This document shows positions 36,101 through 48,100 of a stretch of DNA of 64,000 nt, one piece after another; within the stretch, counting starts at the first letter, position 1, and each line of letters opens with the position of its first letter. Source of the DNA: Hydractinia symbiolongicarpus (lineage: Eukaryota; Cnidaria; Hydrozoa; Anthoathecata; Hydractiniidae); contig NC_079883.1 of NCBI RefSeq assembly GCF_029227915.1, positions 21,326,001 to 21,390,000 of the forward strand, written 5' to 3'. A model generated the notes under the pieces. That model was given only the letters and a program-made list of their open reading frames with translations, was not told where the DNA came from and searched no databases. The translations under genes were made by a program, and so were the position numbers.

Positions 36101-39100
36101 TCCTCGCAAAAATTTATCCCAGAAATTTATTGACCTGTTGTCTCAATTGTGCAGAGCTTCAAACATTAAGAAAATGTATAGGATCATGTACTTTTGACAA
36201 ACGGCTGAATAGATATTGGGATTTAAAGATATTTTGATGACCTCGTCAACCTGTCGCGTCAACGGCTGTTTGACTAAACTTTAGGAAATTGGTCTTTTTA
36301 AGTCGCAGGTGGTCCCTAGGTATCCACATGGGAGATGATATCAGTTATTTCCATGGTATGGTACTATTGTGGTTTCTGAACAATAATAAATAAACAAATT
36401 AAACTGAATTGTTTGGAAAGCTGTAAACCATAAACTTTAAAAATATAAGTTTTATAGAAAATATTCCAGACAATAGTGTTTAAAACAATGCAGAATAACT
36501 GTGAAATACTTTTTAACTTAACCTCCTCTATTCTTTCAAAGCTCCTGTTTCATCTTCCTTTTAAGCAAAAAAAAAGACATAATGATGCTTGCAATGGCAT
36601 TATCAGAATTTGAAAATACTAGATTTAGAGGATAAGTCTGCATTTTTTTCTTTTTAAATATGAACTTGAGAAAACACAAATTCCAAGAAAAAACAACAAC
36701 AAATAATTTTAGAATTGTTAGGTTCTCAGTTTGAGGCAAGCCCCAAATAATGTAATGATAGTCAATATGTATAAACTTAAATCTGCACCGATATTCTTTT
36801 TCCGAACTGTTCCATCAGATCTATAATTTTTTTGTGTGTTTATTTTTTTTTTGGTGAACCGAAAAGGTGTTAGACATCAAAGGATCACTCGTTATGTGAA
36901 TAAGTTGCTCTACTTAAAAGCATTATTTTAACCGTTAACATGAATGTGCATGTGTGTGATGAAGACAACTAAAATCTTTCATGGGGTGTAAATATACCTT
37001 TCTGTTTTCTTAAATAGTTGTTGGTGTCTGTTCAAAATGGTTGCACCACAGCTTTACTTTGGAGTACGGAGTAATTTTATTACAAGGTGCTGACAGGCAG
37101 ACAAAAATGCACAAAATACTAATGCAGGAAAAATGTACAATGGTGAAAATCTGAGGATTGGCAAGCCCATGGATTTTTTCACCACACTTCTACATTTTGG
37201 GTTTCATAAATGTAGAACTTTTTAATAAATATGCATTTTATCCTTAATTTGTGTGTTAGTTGATAGTCAGTTAAAAGCGGAGTATTAAATATGAGTATGA
37301 TTCATTTCCTTGTGTTCACACAGTTAAGAAATAAAAATAACACTTCTTGGCAAATTATTTATTAAAAAATATCAATGTTAGTGTATTGCTTTTAATTGCA
37401 AGGGGAAAACCTTCTTGTTGTACAAAAAATGATCAAAGGAGCATAAAAACCAATCTTCTGTGCATTGCACAAAAATTAATGCACAAATATTTAGCACATG
37501 AAGTCGACTAAGATGACCATCTCTACTATCCTTCTTGCCTTTATCTACTGCTGTTACTACTATGTACAAAACAGTAAAAAGCTAACAGCTAATGTCCCTA
37601 ACACTACATTTTTACCGTGCACAACAGATTTTTTTTTCTCTTTCTTGAACAGATAACAGCAATTGCTAGAACCAAAATTAGAAATTAAGAAATAAAATCA
37701 AAAGCGGAAATCCTATTTCAGTAATGCTGTTGTAGAAATACACCATAAATACTATAATATAACCCATATTCAAATTGTAGCTAAGGTTGCATGAAATAGT
37801 GGCACGATCGGTAAAAGTCTGATGACCTGACAGTGTACAACTAAACCGCTGTGGAATTTTTCACCAGCTAACAACTGCTATATATAATATTTTATTGCTA
37901 AGACATTACTTCTAACTGTGCATGAAATGATAGAGGCACTGCATGTTTATTCGCAAATTCTTGTTCACAAATTCGAGCCGTACCTGTGTCATCCAAAAAA
38001 AATAGTTCTTGTTATGTCTAAGTGCTTTTGATTTTTGTAGACATTTTCAACATAGACAAAATAATATATTCGTCTCATTGTTGGTGTCCACATAAAAAAA
38101 CACTTCAGTAAAACAGGAAGGGTTTTGTTTATTTTAACATTCAATAGATTTTTTCTGTCATAAACTCTTAAGCTTAACAGTAATATAATATTAAAGTCAT
38201 GTGTGTTTTTTTTATTTAGATGATATCTTTGGTAGGAACATTGACCAGTTGGATCGTGAAACTCCTAGGTAGGAATTAAAAATCATTGTAGTTAATTTAT
38301 CATTCCCATATGACACTGTCAATACTCTTCATTGACATCATCGCATGTCAGGAATTAAAATATTCTTTCAACTAAAAACAATTCAACGCGACTGTGTTAT
38401 TGACTTTCAAAATATTTACCTTAAAATCTTTTTAAATCTTAAAGTTGTCAGTGATTCTTTCCAGAACATGGTCAACTCTTGAAGAAATTATATCAGGCTG
38501 TAGACTGTTTAACTGTATTAATTTAGTGTGGTTTTTAAACTGCTCAACTAAGCCTCTGTCTTTGTATTAATGTGGTTTTCATTATTTTCGCTTTGGTAGA
38601 CATAACGTTTTCAGTTTTTTATTTTCAGACTGTATATTTTACATGTGTGTAGCGTCATAACAGGATATTAGCAATTAAGTTTTCAAAAATGTCTATGCTA
38701 AAAATGGCAAATCATAATGTTATTAAATCACAGGAGTGTTGTCAATACTCGCATATGTAATCACGTTGTTTACATTCAGTAATTAGATGTTTAATTTACC
38801 AGCTCTTGGTGGTATTCTGTTTGAGGCCGAAGTATTTATTGCATTTAAATGTTCCTTTTTGTTGGTTGCTTTTTTCTATGAATGATTATTAAGTTTAATT
38901 GCTTGTATTTAATCATGGTATACCACTTTAATTAAGCTTAATTCGATCAATTTATACTCATATTGTATGGTGTTTTTACATGTGCATGCTTTATGAAACC
39001 AAAAAAGACTTTCAGTTCGTAATCAAGAACAATTTTCCCATCGAAGTTGCTACATGCTCGCTGTTTTTCAAATGTATAACAAAAACTTCATGTTTGCACA

Positions 39101-42100
39101 TAGGTAAAACATTTTTATCTAACAATGACGTATGATTGTAAGCTTTTATTTGTATGAAAAATCATTATTGGGATGACTAATGTTTTTTATGTATTTTTTT
39201 TTTATTAAGGTTCAATTTGTCAGAAGAGGAGGATGATAATGAACAAACAACAGCTGGAAAAACGAAAACAAAACAGAACGTAGAGAAGAAGGTATGATTT
39301 TTTTTATTTTTATTTTGAACTCGGTGTAAATCTAATTTGATTGTTTTATACTATTTTCACTTATATTTGTTAAAGAATTTCTAACACTTAGAATATGCTT
39401 TTAAAAAGTCTCAACCGATATTTGCTATTAATTATGTTAAATTTTGTTAAATGAGCTAATTTATTTATTCGCGTCTGAAAATAAGTCATGTTCAAGACTT
39501 CCTTCGCTTATCACTACTAGTTGTAATCTTTATTTCTATGAGAAGGTTTTATATACGGTATAGACAGCTGAAGAAGTTTATCCCACATGTACTTGTTGGG
39601 CACGCTTTCTATATCATTACTCAATTACAAGTCATGGTTGATCATATTTTAAATCTGTAATCAAATCTAGGCGTTTGTTGAGAAAACCTATGGACGCTTT
39701 CAGATGAGCTTTAATTTGTATAATTGACTGACCATTTTCTTTCCCTTTCACGTTATACACATGTTCTGCCTTTTACAAACAGATTTTTTTCGTTAGATAT
39801 AACTGTTCTAAAATCATACAGTGTTTCTATCAACGCGTTGTTATGAAATTTTTCAAAAATTCTATATAATAAATTAGCGCTTTGTGCTTTAATCAGTCAT
39901 CAACCTGTTTCTTATCAATCTTTTTATAAGGGATGACTCAAAATCAAGGTATAGGCTAAATTTACCGTGTAGTTTGTTTTCAATTTTATCTTTAGCCTCC
40001 ATCTATTGCGTCAGTGCAGCCATACAGCCGAGCATCGTCACAAAGCAGTGCCCCCGTGATGTCACCACACCCTGTCAAGAAAACCATGCAGCCTTCTCAA
40101 GACATAATACAACACAGTAATCCTACAGGACAGTATTACAACCAACGATATCCTCTTTCACCAGCTAAAAATTACCCAATTCAGCCAATGAAAAACTTTT
40201 CTGGGAACCCTCCTCCTAATAACTTATCACTGTCAAGACAGATGGAGAATGGTCCTCATGTTCATCAGCAGATTAGCAATATGCCGAGACACGTGACTAG
40301 TGAACCAGCAATGCGACCTCCTCCTAACCACATCCCTAGACAGATCACTGCAGAGCACCCAAATCATATTAAAACGCCATTCATGAATCAATTGTTAAAC
40401 TCTCAGAATATGATTAACCCTCCGCAGCAACAAGTTATACGTACAACAGCACCAGCTCCGCCGCCATGCTATTGTCCTGACTGTATCCATCCGCCACCAA
40501 CAATGCCGCAACAAGTTGTTATTAACTCAGAGAGACAAAGAATAGAGGACGAAATACTGTTGAGGCAAAGAGAACTTGATTCATGTTGGCAAGAAGATGA
40601 AGTAGATTGTCCAAGGGTAAAATTTATAAAATCATCCATTTTTATGTAGCCGATGATACGTGTTTTCTTGTGTTTTAACTAGCTTTCTTGGAATTTTTTA
40701 GGATTTTACTGCGATTGACCGAAAGAAAGAAAAATTTTATGCTGAACGTGCTGATGTTAATTTTTCACACCCAAGACAAGAAATAAATGATCAACACGAG
40801 AAGGTAAGCCTCTTTTCGACTTTTCGATTATTATTTTTTTTGTACACCTCGCATAAACACAATGTTTATTGTTGTATCTGATATTATACGAAGAAAAGAA
40901 AGTAGGGTCCCGTCTTAATTGTACAGTATTTTTTCTTTTTTCTTCATTTTCTTTAGCCTTATTTCATATACTTTTTTCCATATACTCTTTAATTTCTTCA
41001 GGATATGCATCTTCATAACCGTGACATCAAGACCTCTGCAGCTTCCACTTCTGCATATTCAACATCTGTCTCACACAGTAACCAGCCTGCGCCACCTGTT
41101 TCCAGTTATGGTCCCATCATGAAAACGAAAGCGAAAGCAGTGGTGTCGCCTTTTCCAAGAAATGTTCCTCAAAAGAAAGTCAATATCAATACTATTGTTA
41201 GTCAATTCTCCTATTCAAATGATCCTGATACACCACAGGTATTACTTTATAATGCTAATCATTTTATGTGTCCAGATGTTTGATCACGTATCGGTAGATT
41301 TTCTTACACCAGAACGTTAAAATAAACTACCACATAGCATGTAAGCATCGTTAAGAGACTGTTCATATGAGGCGAGCTAACCCTGTTAACCGAGCTGGCT
41401 GATATTTTGTTACGTTCATATGAGGCGAGCTGACCCTGTTAGGCGCGCTGAAGAAAGTCACGAAAGTTTGTTCATGTATTTTATATCGCGTTCTAAAGGA
41501 AATTTAAATCACAAGGAGTCCTTCAAAAAATGTGTTTTATGAAAAAGCTACAAATAATGATTATTTTGTCAAAACAACGATAAATACACAACAATATAAT
41601 TGATGATGTTTTTCTTCTGGAGTGTTTTTATATATTTATTGTTCCGATGCATATAATATTATTTTTACCAATAATTATATAAATTGACAAAAAAGTTAAA
41701 CCTTCAACACTTTTGGCATTTTTGTACAGAAAAAATGCTTTCTACAAATAAAATAATCTTGATCATGCTCAAAAATAAAGTCAACCCGCCTGGCCGGGCT
41801 GGCCCGTTTATATGGAAATTTTTTATCCCGCCTAGCCGAGATCATGATAAAAACAAGCCAGATCTCGGCAAGGCGGGCTGGCTCGGTTGTCATATAAACA
41901 TATTTTTATTTTTGTATGTGTTTCTTTAAAGTAGCAAGATCCCGCTCAGTTGAGCCGGCCCGCTTTCATATGAAGGGCCCCTAACACAGTCTTCTAGAGT
42001 AACATGGAGTGCTTCATGTCTTTCAGTGAATAACTGCCGTAGATGTTCCACTTAAATTTCTTTGTATTATTTTCAATCTTTTTAATCAACGTCCAGTACT

Positions 42101-45100
42101 TGGAGTGATTTATTGGATATCATTTCTTTTTAGGATTACACATCAACATCTTGCTGGCCACACTCAGAAATGGGTTCCAGAATCCCATCTTCTGAAATGA
42201 TTAGTCTATCTCCACTATGCATGTCAGGCGTCCCTTCAGTAAGCGTGACCTTTGCTTGTAACATTTTGTAAAAAAAAATTCAAAATCATTTATATGTTTA
42301 TAATATATTGCGTTTTTATTATGTCCAGGGTATTCAAACTCCTGTCGAACCAGGGACTGGTCAAAAGCCAATCCAACAAGAAGCGCCACTGGGTGTACCA
42401 TCTGCAACTTCATTACAGCATTTGCCTGGACATGAAAAGAAAAGCGTTCTCGACAAGTTCAAAGGGAATGAACAGTATAAAAGACCTTCAAACATTCCAC
42501 CGCAACCAGATTCAGTTAAGGTGGATGTGGATTAAGAGCTGTTAATTAATTTTAGCGAATATTAATTTTCACGAATTTTATTCACAATCGCGAAAATATA
42601 TGTGCGCGAAAATTACTGGAAATGACTATTTCTTTAAAAGTGACTTCGCGAAGCCTTTCAACGTAGCGAAATATCTCAACATAGCAAAATATCCCAACAT
42701 AGCGAAATATCTCAACTGACTGATTCGCGAAAATTAATATTCACAGCATGTATTTTTGGATCTCACGAAAATTAATCAACTTCAATAACAAAGATTTGTA
42801 CACTTTCTGTAGGACTACACTGGATCGAGATGGCCACAGTCAGAAATGGGGTCACGTATACCTTCTTCTGAACGTATAAGCCTCTCTCCTCTGACTATGT
42901 CAGGAGTTCCCTCAGCTGTACCGTCGGTAAGTTCATATTTCATCTCATCTAAAGGTTTTTGTTAATCTTTCCTTGTCGACCAGAAAATAATCAGGAAATT
43001 ATAGTTACTGAAGTGAAAATCTGAACAATCCAGTATTTTACAGTAGTAGTTCAATTGCAAATTTCACAATTATTTTCCAGTACTCTATTTTGTGAAGAGA
43101 TTCAAGATTGCAAATTTTATTTCTTGAATTCATCACAATGAATCCTGAAGAAATCAGGAAAACTCAGCAATATTTGTGTTGGGATTAGATCAAATTTGCC
43201 GACGTGATTTTAAAATTTTGTTGATACGCCTGCATTCTCCTCGGCAATTCGTGAGTGAGAAAAGCTGATATGTTCTTTAATTTTGAACAGTTTGAACTCC
43301 TTGCTAGCTATGAGTGTTGACATACATGGATTAGTAGCGTAGATCTTTGGTCTTTTTTATTGGTCCAGCTTCGGATGGGCCTAATAATTAATTTTCGTAC
43401 AAAAGTTTTTTACGTCATTTCTGTAAATCTTTAGGGAATACAGACACCTGCTGAGCCTAATACAGGGGTAGTTCCTTTACGAGCTCAAGTGAAGAGGGTG
43501 GAACCAGAATCACCAATATCGCATGCAAAAGCAGACAGACCACCTGCAGAAAGAACGACTCCAACAGAACTACAACAAAACAAACACGAAGCTCTGAATC
43601 AACCCATTGATCAAAACGATGCCTTGCAGGTAAGAAGAACTTTACGCTACATTAGCGTTATCCCGGCCAAGATTATTAGTTGCACGTCAGGTCAAATTTA
43701 AAAATTCTTCAAATTATAACTACTTTCAAATCTTGATGACCAAAGCAAAGGCATGGGTTTAATGAATCTGACCCATGGTTATTTTTCATATGCCGTTATT
43801 GTCTCTTAAAAAAAAAATAATAAGTTTTATCTGATTTTTTATAGGACTACTCACAAATCCCTCAATCCGAATTGACATCTCGAGTGCCGTCAATGGAAAG
43901 GATACGTCTGTCACCGTTGTGTCAATCTGGAATACAATCCGTATGACTATGTTACTTTGTAATCTTGCTCTCCTTATTGTTAATCATCTCTTATCGTTTG
44001 TACACAATTTCTTCTTAGGGTCGTGAAAGTCCCCAAGAGTTGAGTCCTGAGCCGGAACCTATTGTAAACGAGAACGGAGTGACGCTGCGGGCAAAGAAAG
44101 AAGACAAAGCTAACGCGAAGCTCGAAACTATTATGTCTCGTCTTAACATTGGAGATAACAGCACAGCGAAGTGTGTTCCACGGTTTGATCACGCCGAACA
44201 AGACTCTATAAAGGTATAAGACTTTTTCTTTTAAATTTGTTATGCATTGACGTACCCTTATGTTTGTCCACTTATCCTTTCTAACGTAATTTTCACGTTA
44301 CAAATACGTTATAGGTGTTCAGTCGTCCAGAGCTGTCATCAAGAATGCAATCATACGAAAGTTTAAACTTTACTCCGCCGTGGTCAGCTAATACCTCTGT
44401 AAGAAACCATTTAACTCTGTGTTTTGCAACAATTCGATATTTTGCGCACCATTTTAGGGTATTGTTACACTTTAACAATATAATATTTTGCCACAACCTT
44501 TTAGGGTGTTCTTACACAATCTAGTACCTTGCGCAAATTTTAAGGGTTTTGTTACACTCCCATAATTTAACACCCTGCGCACCTTTTTTAGGGTATTGTT
44601 ACACCATGCGATCATTCCAGTTTGTACGGAGGAGCAAAGCCGTTGAGGCAACAACCTGTGATTGAAGAATGTGAAGACGATTTTGGAAAAGAGTCGGTAA
44701 ATGCGAGGTCAAATAGTGACGCTGGTGCTAAGGCAATTAAATTGATGGTTGGTTAATTGAATGAATGGATGAAGAGAATAAATAAATGAATGAATAAATG
44801 GTTAATTTTTTTATTTAGGTTGTTGATCCAATTGATAACCCGTCGTCTTCTGATGAAAGAAAAAGCGTTCCAGATGATTTACCTCACTCACATAGTTCAA
44901 ACAATGCACCTTATCCGTTCGAAGCAGGGCCGAAATATCAATCCCGTGACGGGGTTTACAATAACAATCAAAATCCACACTCTCAGCATATGGTAAGAGT
45001 ATTATCCAACCGTATTCTTCCATGCTCATTTTAGTATTCTATTCTCGTACTTTGTCCTTGTATTGACATTTTACCTTCTTTATTCGGTTATTGATGTTAA

Positions 45101-48100
45101 CATTCCTTCTTCTTTTGTTACAGCGAAAGGGCGTTAAAATAGTGGAGGGTTACAACTCTGCTCCTGAAATTAAGAATCAAGCTCGGAATGACACCCTCCT
45201 CCCTCCGACACCTGGTGTGGCAAAAAGAAGAAATTCGTGGTCATCCGTAGAATCAGCAAGTTCAATAAACAGTCACATGTCTACTGTGGTCAATGCGCCT
45301 ACATCCATGCATAACACTGCGCCTGCATCGCCTGATCCTGATGGCTCTGAAGCTTCGGACTCTATCATTTCAGAGCAAGAAGTAGATGACAACACTACAG
45401 AATTTCCTGATACTTACAGCCAAACTGGGTCACCAGTTCCGCAATCTCAAGCGAATTCTTTAGGTGGACAATTTCCTGGTAAACAAGGCCCGCAGTATCC
45501 GTTTCAGAGATGGCCACCTAAAAATCCAATGTCTCACAATGGTCCAACGCAACACTTGCCACAGCATATTGCGCCCCCACACGGTACATCTCATGGTACT
45601 TCTCAATATGGTATGTCTGAACAACGTCCTGTACACTTAGGTTTTCGTGCAAATCCAAGAGACAATGAGCAACACAACGATGCATTGCAGAGAACGTCCC
45701 AACTTCAGAATTTTATTAACATGGCAAAAGAACAGTTCCGAAAAGAACCTCAACATCACGACTATCAAGAGCATGTGCACAACCCTCCTCACCCACCCAC
45801 AAGACATCTACACCAATCACAACAGTACGCACACTATGGAGCGTCGCAACATCAGCACCCACCACCTGCTGAACACCAGGGTCAAGTCATGTTCGATAAT
45901 TACCCGCCAGCTCATGGTTATCCAGGTCAGTTTCATCCGCACGATCACCAGGGATACCAACATGGTAATTTTCCTCCTCAGCACACTCGGCGTATTCACG
46001 AACCTCACCACCATTCTCGAGAAGGCCAGCGACATCCAAATGAAATTCAGCATATCCCACACGAGGTGCAACACCTTCCTCACGATCTGCAACACCTTCA
46101 ACATGATCACCCACATCGTCACTATTTAACAGGCGATCAGGAGCTGATGCTGAATCACCCGAGACAGCCTCGTATGCATACTATTCCAGAAGCCTCGTTA
46201 CCACAGCAAACGTTGCATGGGCACCAAGGACCTATGGAAGTACACGGCGATGTTCATAACCCTGGACCTCACAGTTATAACACAAATCATCAACACGCAC
46301 AACATTTTCGCCACCCACCTAACTCTCTGGGACAAAATCACATGCACGACGTTTATGAAAATTCCATGAATCCGGTACATGAAGCCAATCACTTGCAGCA
46401 ACAACAACAAGTATGTGGACTTCTTTTTAAAATGATGCCAGTGCTAGTTTTAAGGCCTAACCTGTGTATTACGGTGTGTATAATATTTTTTAATTACTCT
46501 TTCCACTTCTTCCTTTTTCTGCAGGTCTCTTCGAAACACTATACTCAGCAGAGAACGTATAGTATCACAAGCCTGGAGCCACATCGCGCTTCCCCTCCAC
46601 ACACAGACGCTCTTGATAACGTAAGCGTCGTCAGCTTTGCTAGTATGGCTGCCTCGCATCAAAACATTGATACAAAAGCAGATATGATGTCATCATTGCT
46701 AAGCATGCTGGGTACGCATGATCCAGATGATATGGCGCGGACTTTATTTGCTATGTCGAGCAGCCCTGACTCATGCGCCGCCATGCGCCAGAGTGGTTGC
46801 ATATCGCTATTAATAGAGCTGCTTCATAATGAAGATTATGAGATTAATGGAATCAACTGGGGAGCACGTCAGAGGGCTGGTAGGTATTGTCGTTCATTCT
46901 TTGCAGAGAGAATTGTTTGTGAACGGCAGTTACAGTTTGATATTAGTTATTAAAAATGTTATAATTTACATGTGGAATGAAAGACAGGGGAAATAATTGT
47001 ATTTTTATTATGTTTCGTGATATCATGAATAACAGTTGACGGTTTTCTTTAGGATTGGCGCTTCATAACATCGTGCACTCGAATAGTGGTGATCGCCGTG
47101 GTAAACGAGAAATTCGAGTTCTTCGATTGCTCGAGATCATACGAACTCATAGTGAAGTCATACTTTCAAAGCACGACGAAAATTACCGTTCCAATCGAAC
47201 CGCGCAACCACTTCGCGAACACGGACCTGGGCCAGCTGTAGCTGCCATTATGAAGTTATCGTTCGAAGAAGAGCATAAGAACAGTATCTGTGAACTCGGT
47301 GGGCTGCAAACTGTGGGTGAAATTTTAGCTGTTGATTTTATGGTCAATAAGGAATGTAACGATCCGTATGCCATAGCCTTGCGAAAGTACGCTGGTATGG
47401 TTTTGATAAATCTAACTTACAACGACGCCAAAAATAAAGCCGTCTTATGTACCATGACCAGCACTCTCAAAGCTATTATTGGACAGCTGCAGCTGACCGA
47501 AGAAGAAGATCTAATTCAAGTGTTCGCTGGAATCATTCGGAACATTTCGTGGAGACCTGACGAAAACACCCAGCGCTCTTTACAAAGTATTAATGCCGTG
47601 CGTGCTTTGATGATGTGCACGCAAAAGCTTAAGACGGAGGTTTGCATACGAGCTGTGCTTAGCGCAGTGTGGAATTTATCCGCTCATAATTCCGAAAACA
47701 AAGAAGAAATATGTAGAACGCCCGGTTCTTTAAAGTTTCTCGCGTTTGCTTTAAGCTATCGCTCACCTTCAAAAATCATAGACGTTGCCGAAAATGCAGG
47801 TGGTATTTTACGGAATATATCTTCGCACATTGCTGTTAATTCAAGTTATCGTCAGATACTGCGTGAAGAAGGCTGCATGCAAACTTTGGTTTCTCAATTG
47901 CGTTCCCCTAGTACGCGTGTTGTTTCAAATTCTTGTGGTGTGTTATGGAACTTGTCGGCTCGTTGCGTCGAAGATCAAGAGCTTCTATGGGAACTTGGAG
48001 CTGTCTCTGTCTTGAAGACACTAATCCATTCAAAACACAAATCTATCTCCGCTAGTTCAGCGGCCGCTCTTCGTAATTTACTGGCTGTTAAGCCAGGTAG

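Larger units (their letters stand above)
42134..44696 (+). repeat. Four-fold tandem duplication of an exon pair (A+B) in the APC-like gene
   Basis: A exons: 42134-42238, 42813-42926, 43845-43940, 44315-44398. B exons: 42329-42520, 43435-43629, 44019-44213, 44592-44696. The A exons encode SRIPSSEMISLSPLCMSG, SRIPSSERISLSPLTMSG, SRVPSMERIRLSPLCQSG and the diverged SRMQSYESLNFTPPW. B exons begin GIQTPVEP, GIQTPAEP, GRESPQEL and GIVTP. All are bounded by phase-0 introns, so units can be gained, lost or skipped without shifting the frame. Copies 1 and 2 are closest, 4 the most diverged. Confidence 0.88.

Noticed and set aside
35890-36237. 115-codon plus-strand frame in APC intron 1
   Set aside because: No family similarity, no splice signals that fit the APC frame, and no promoter or polyadenylation context.
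33114-44992. Possibility that the N-terminal exons are a separate gene from the armadillo exons
   Set aside because: Continuous frame through all junctions, introns of the same phase and no stop or polyadenylation context between; kept as one gene but needs transcript proof.
45091-45123. Apparent start codon of the 620-codon frame before the APC armadillo region
   Set aside because: It lies in intron sequence upstream of the acceptor at 45123; the exon begins at 45124 and is in frame with preceding exons.
45647-46129. 160-codon plus-strand frame and two minus-strand frames inside the large APC exon
   Set aside because: Alternative-frame readings of the His/Pro/Gln-rich exon that is in frame with the armadillo domain.
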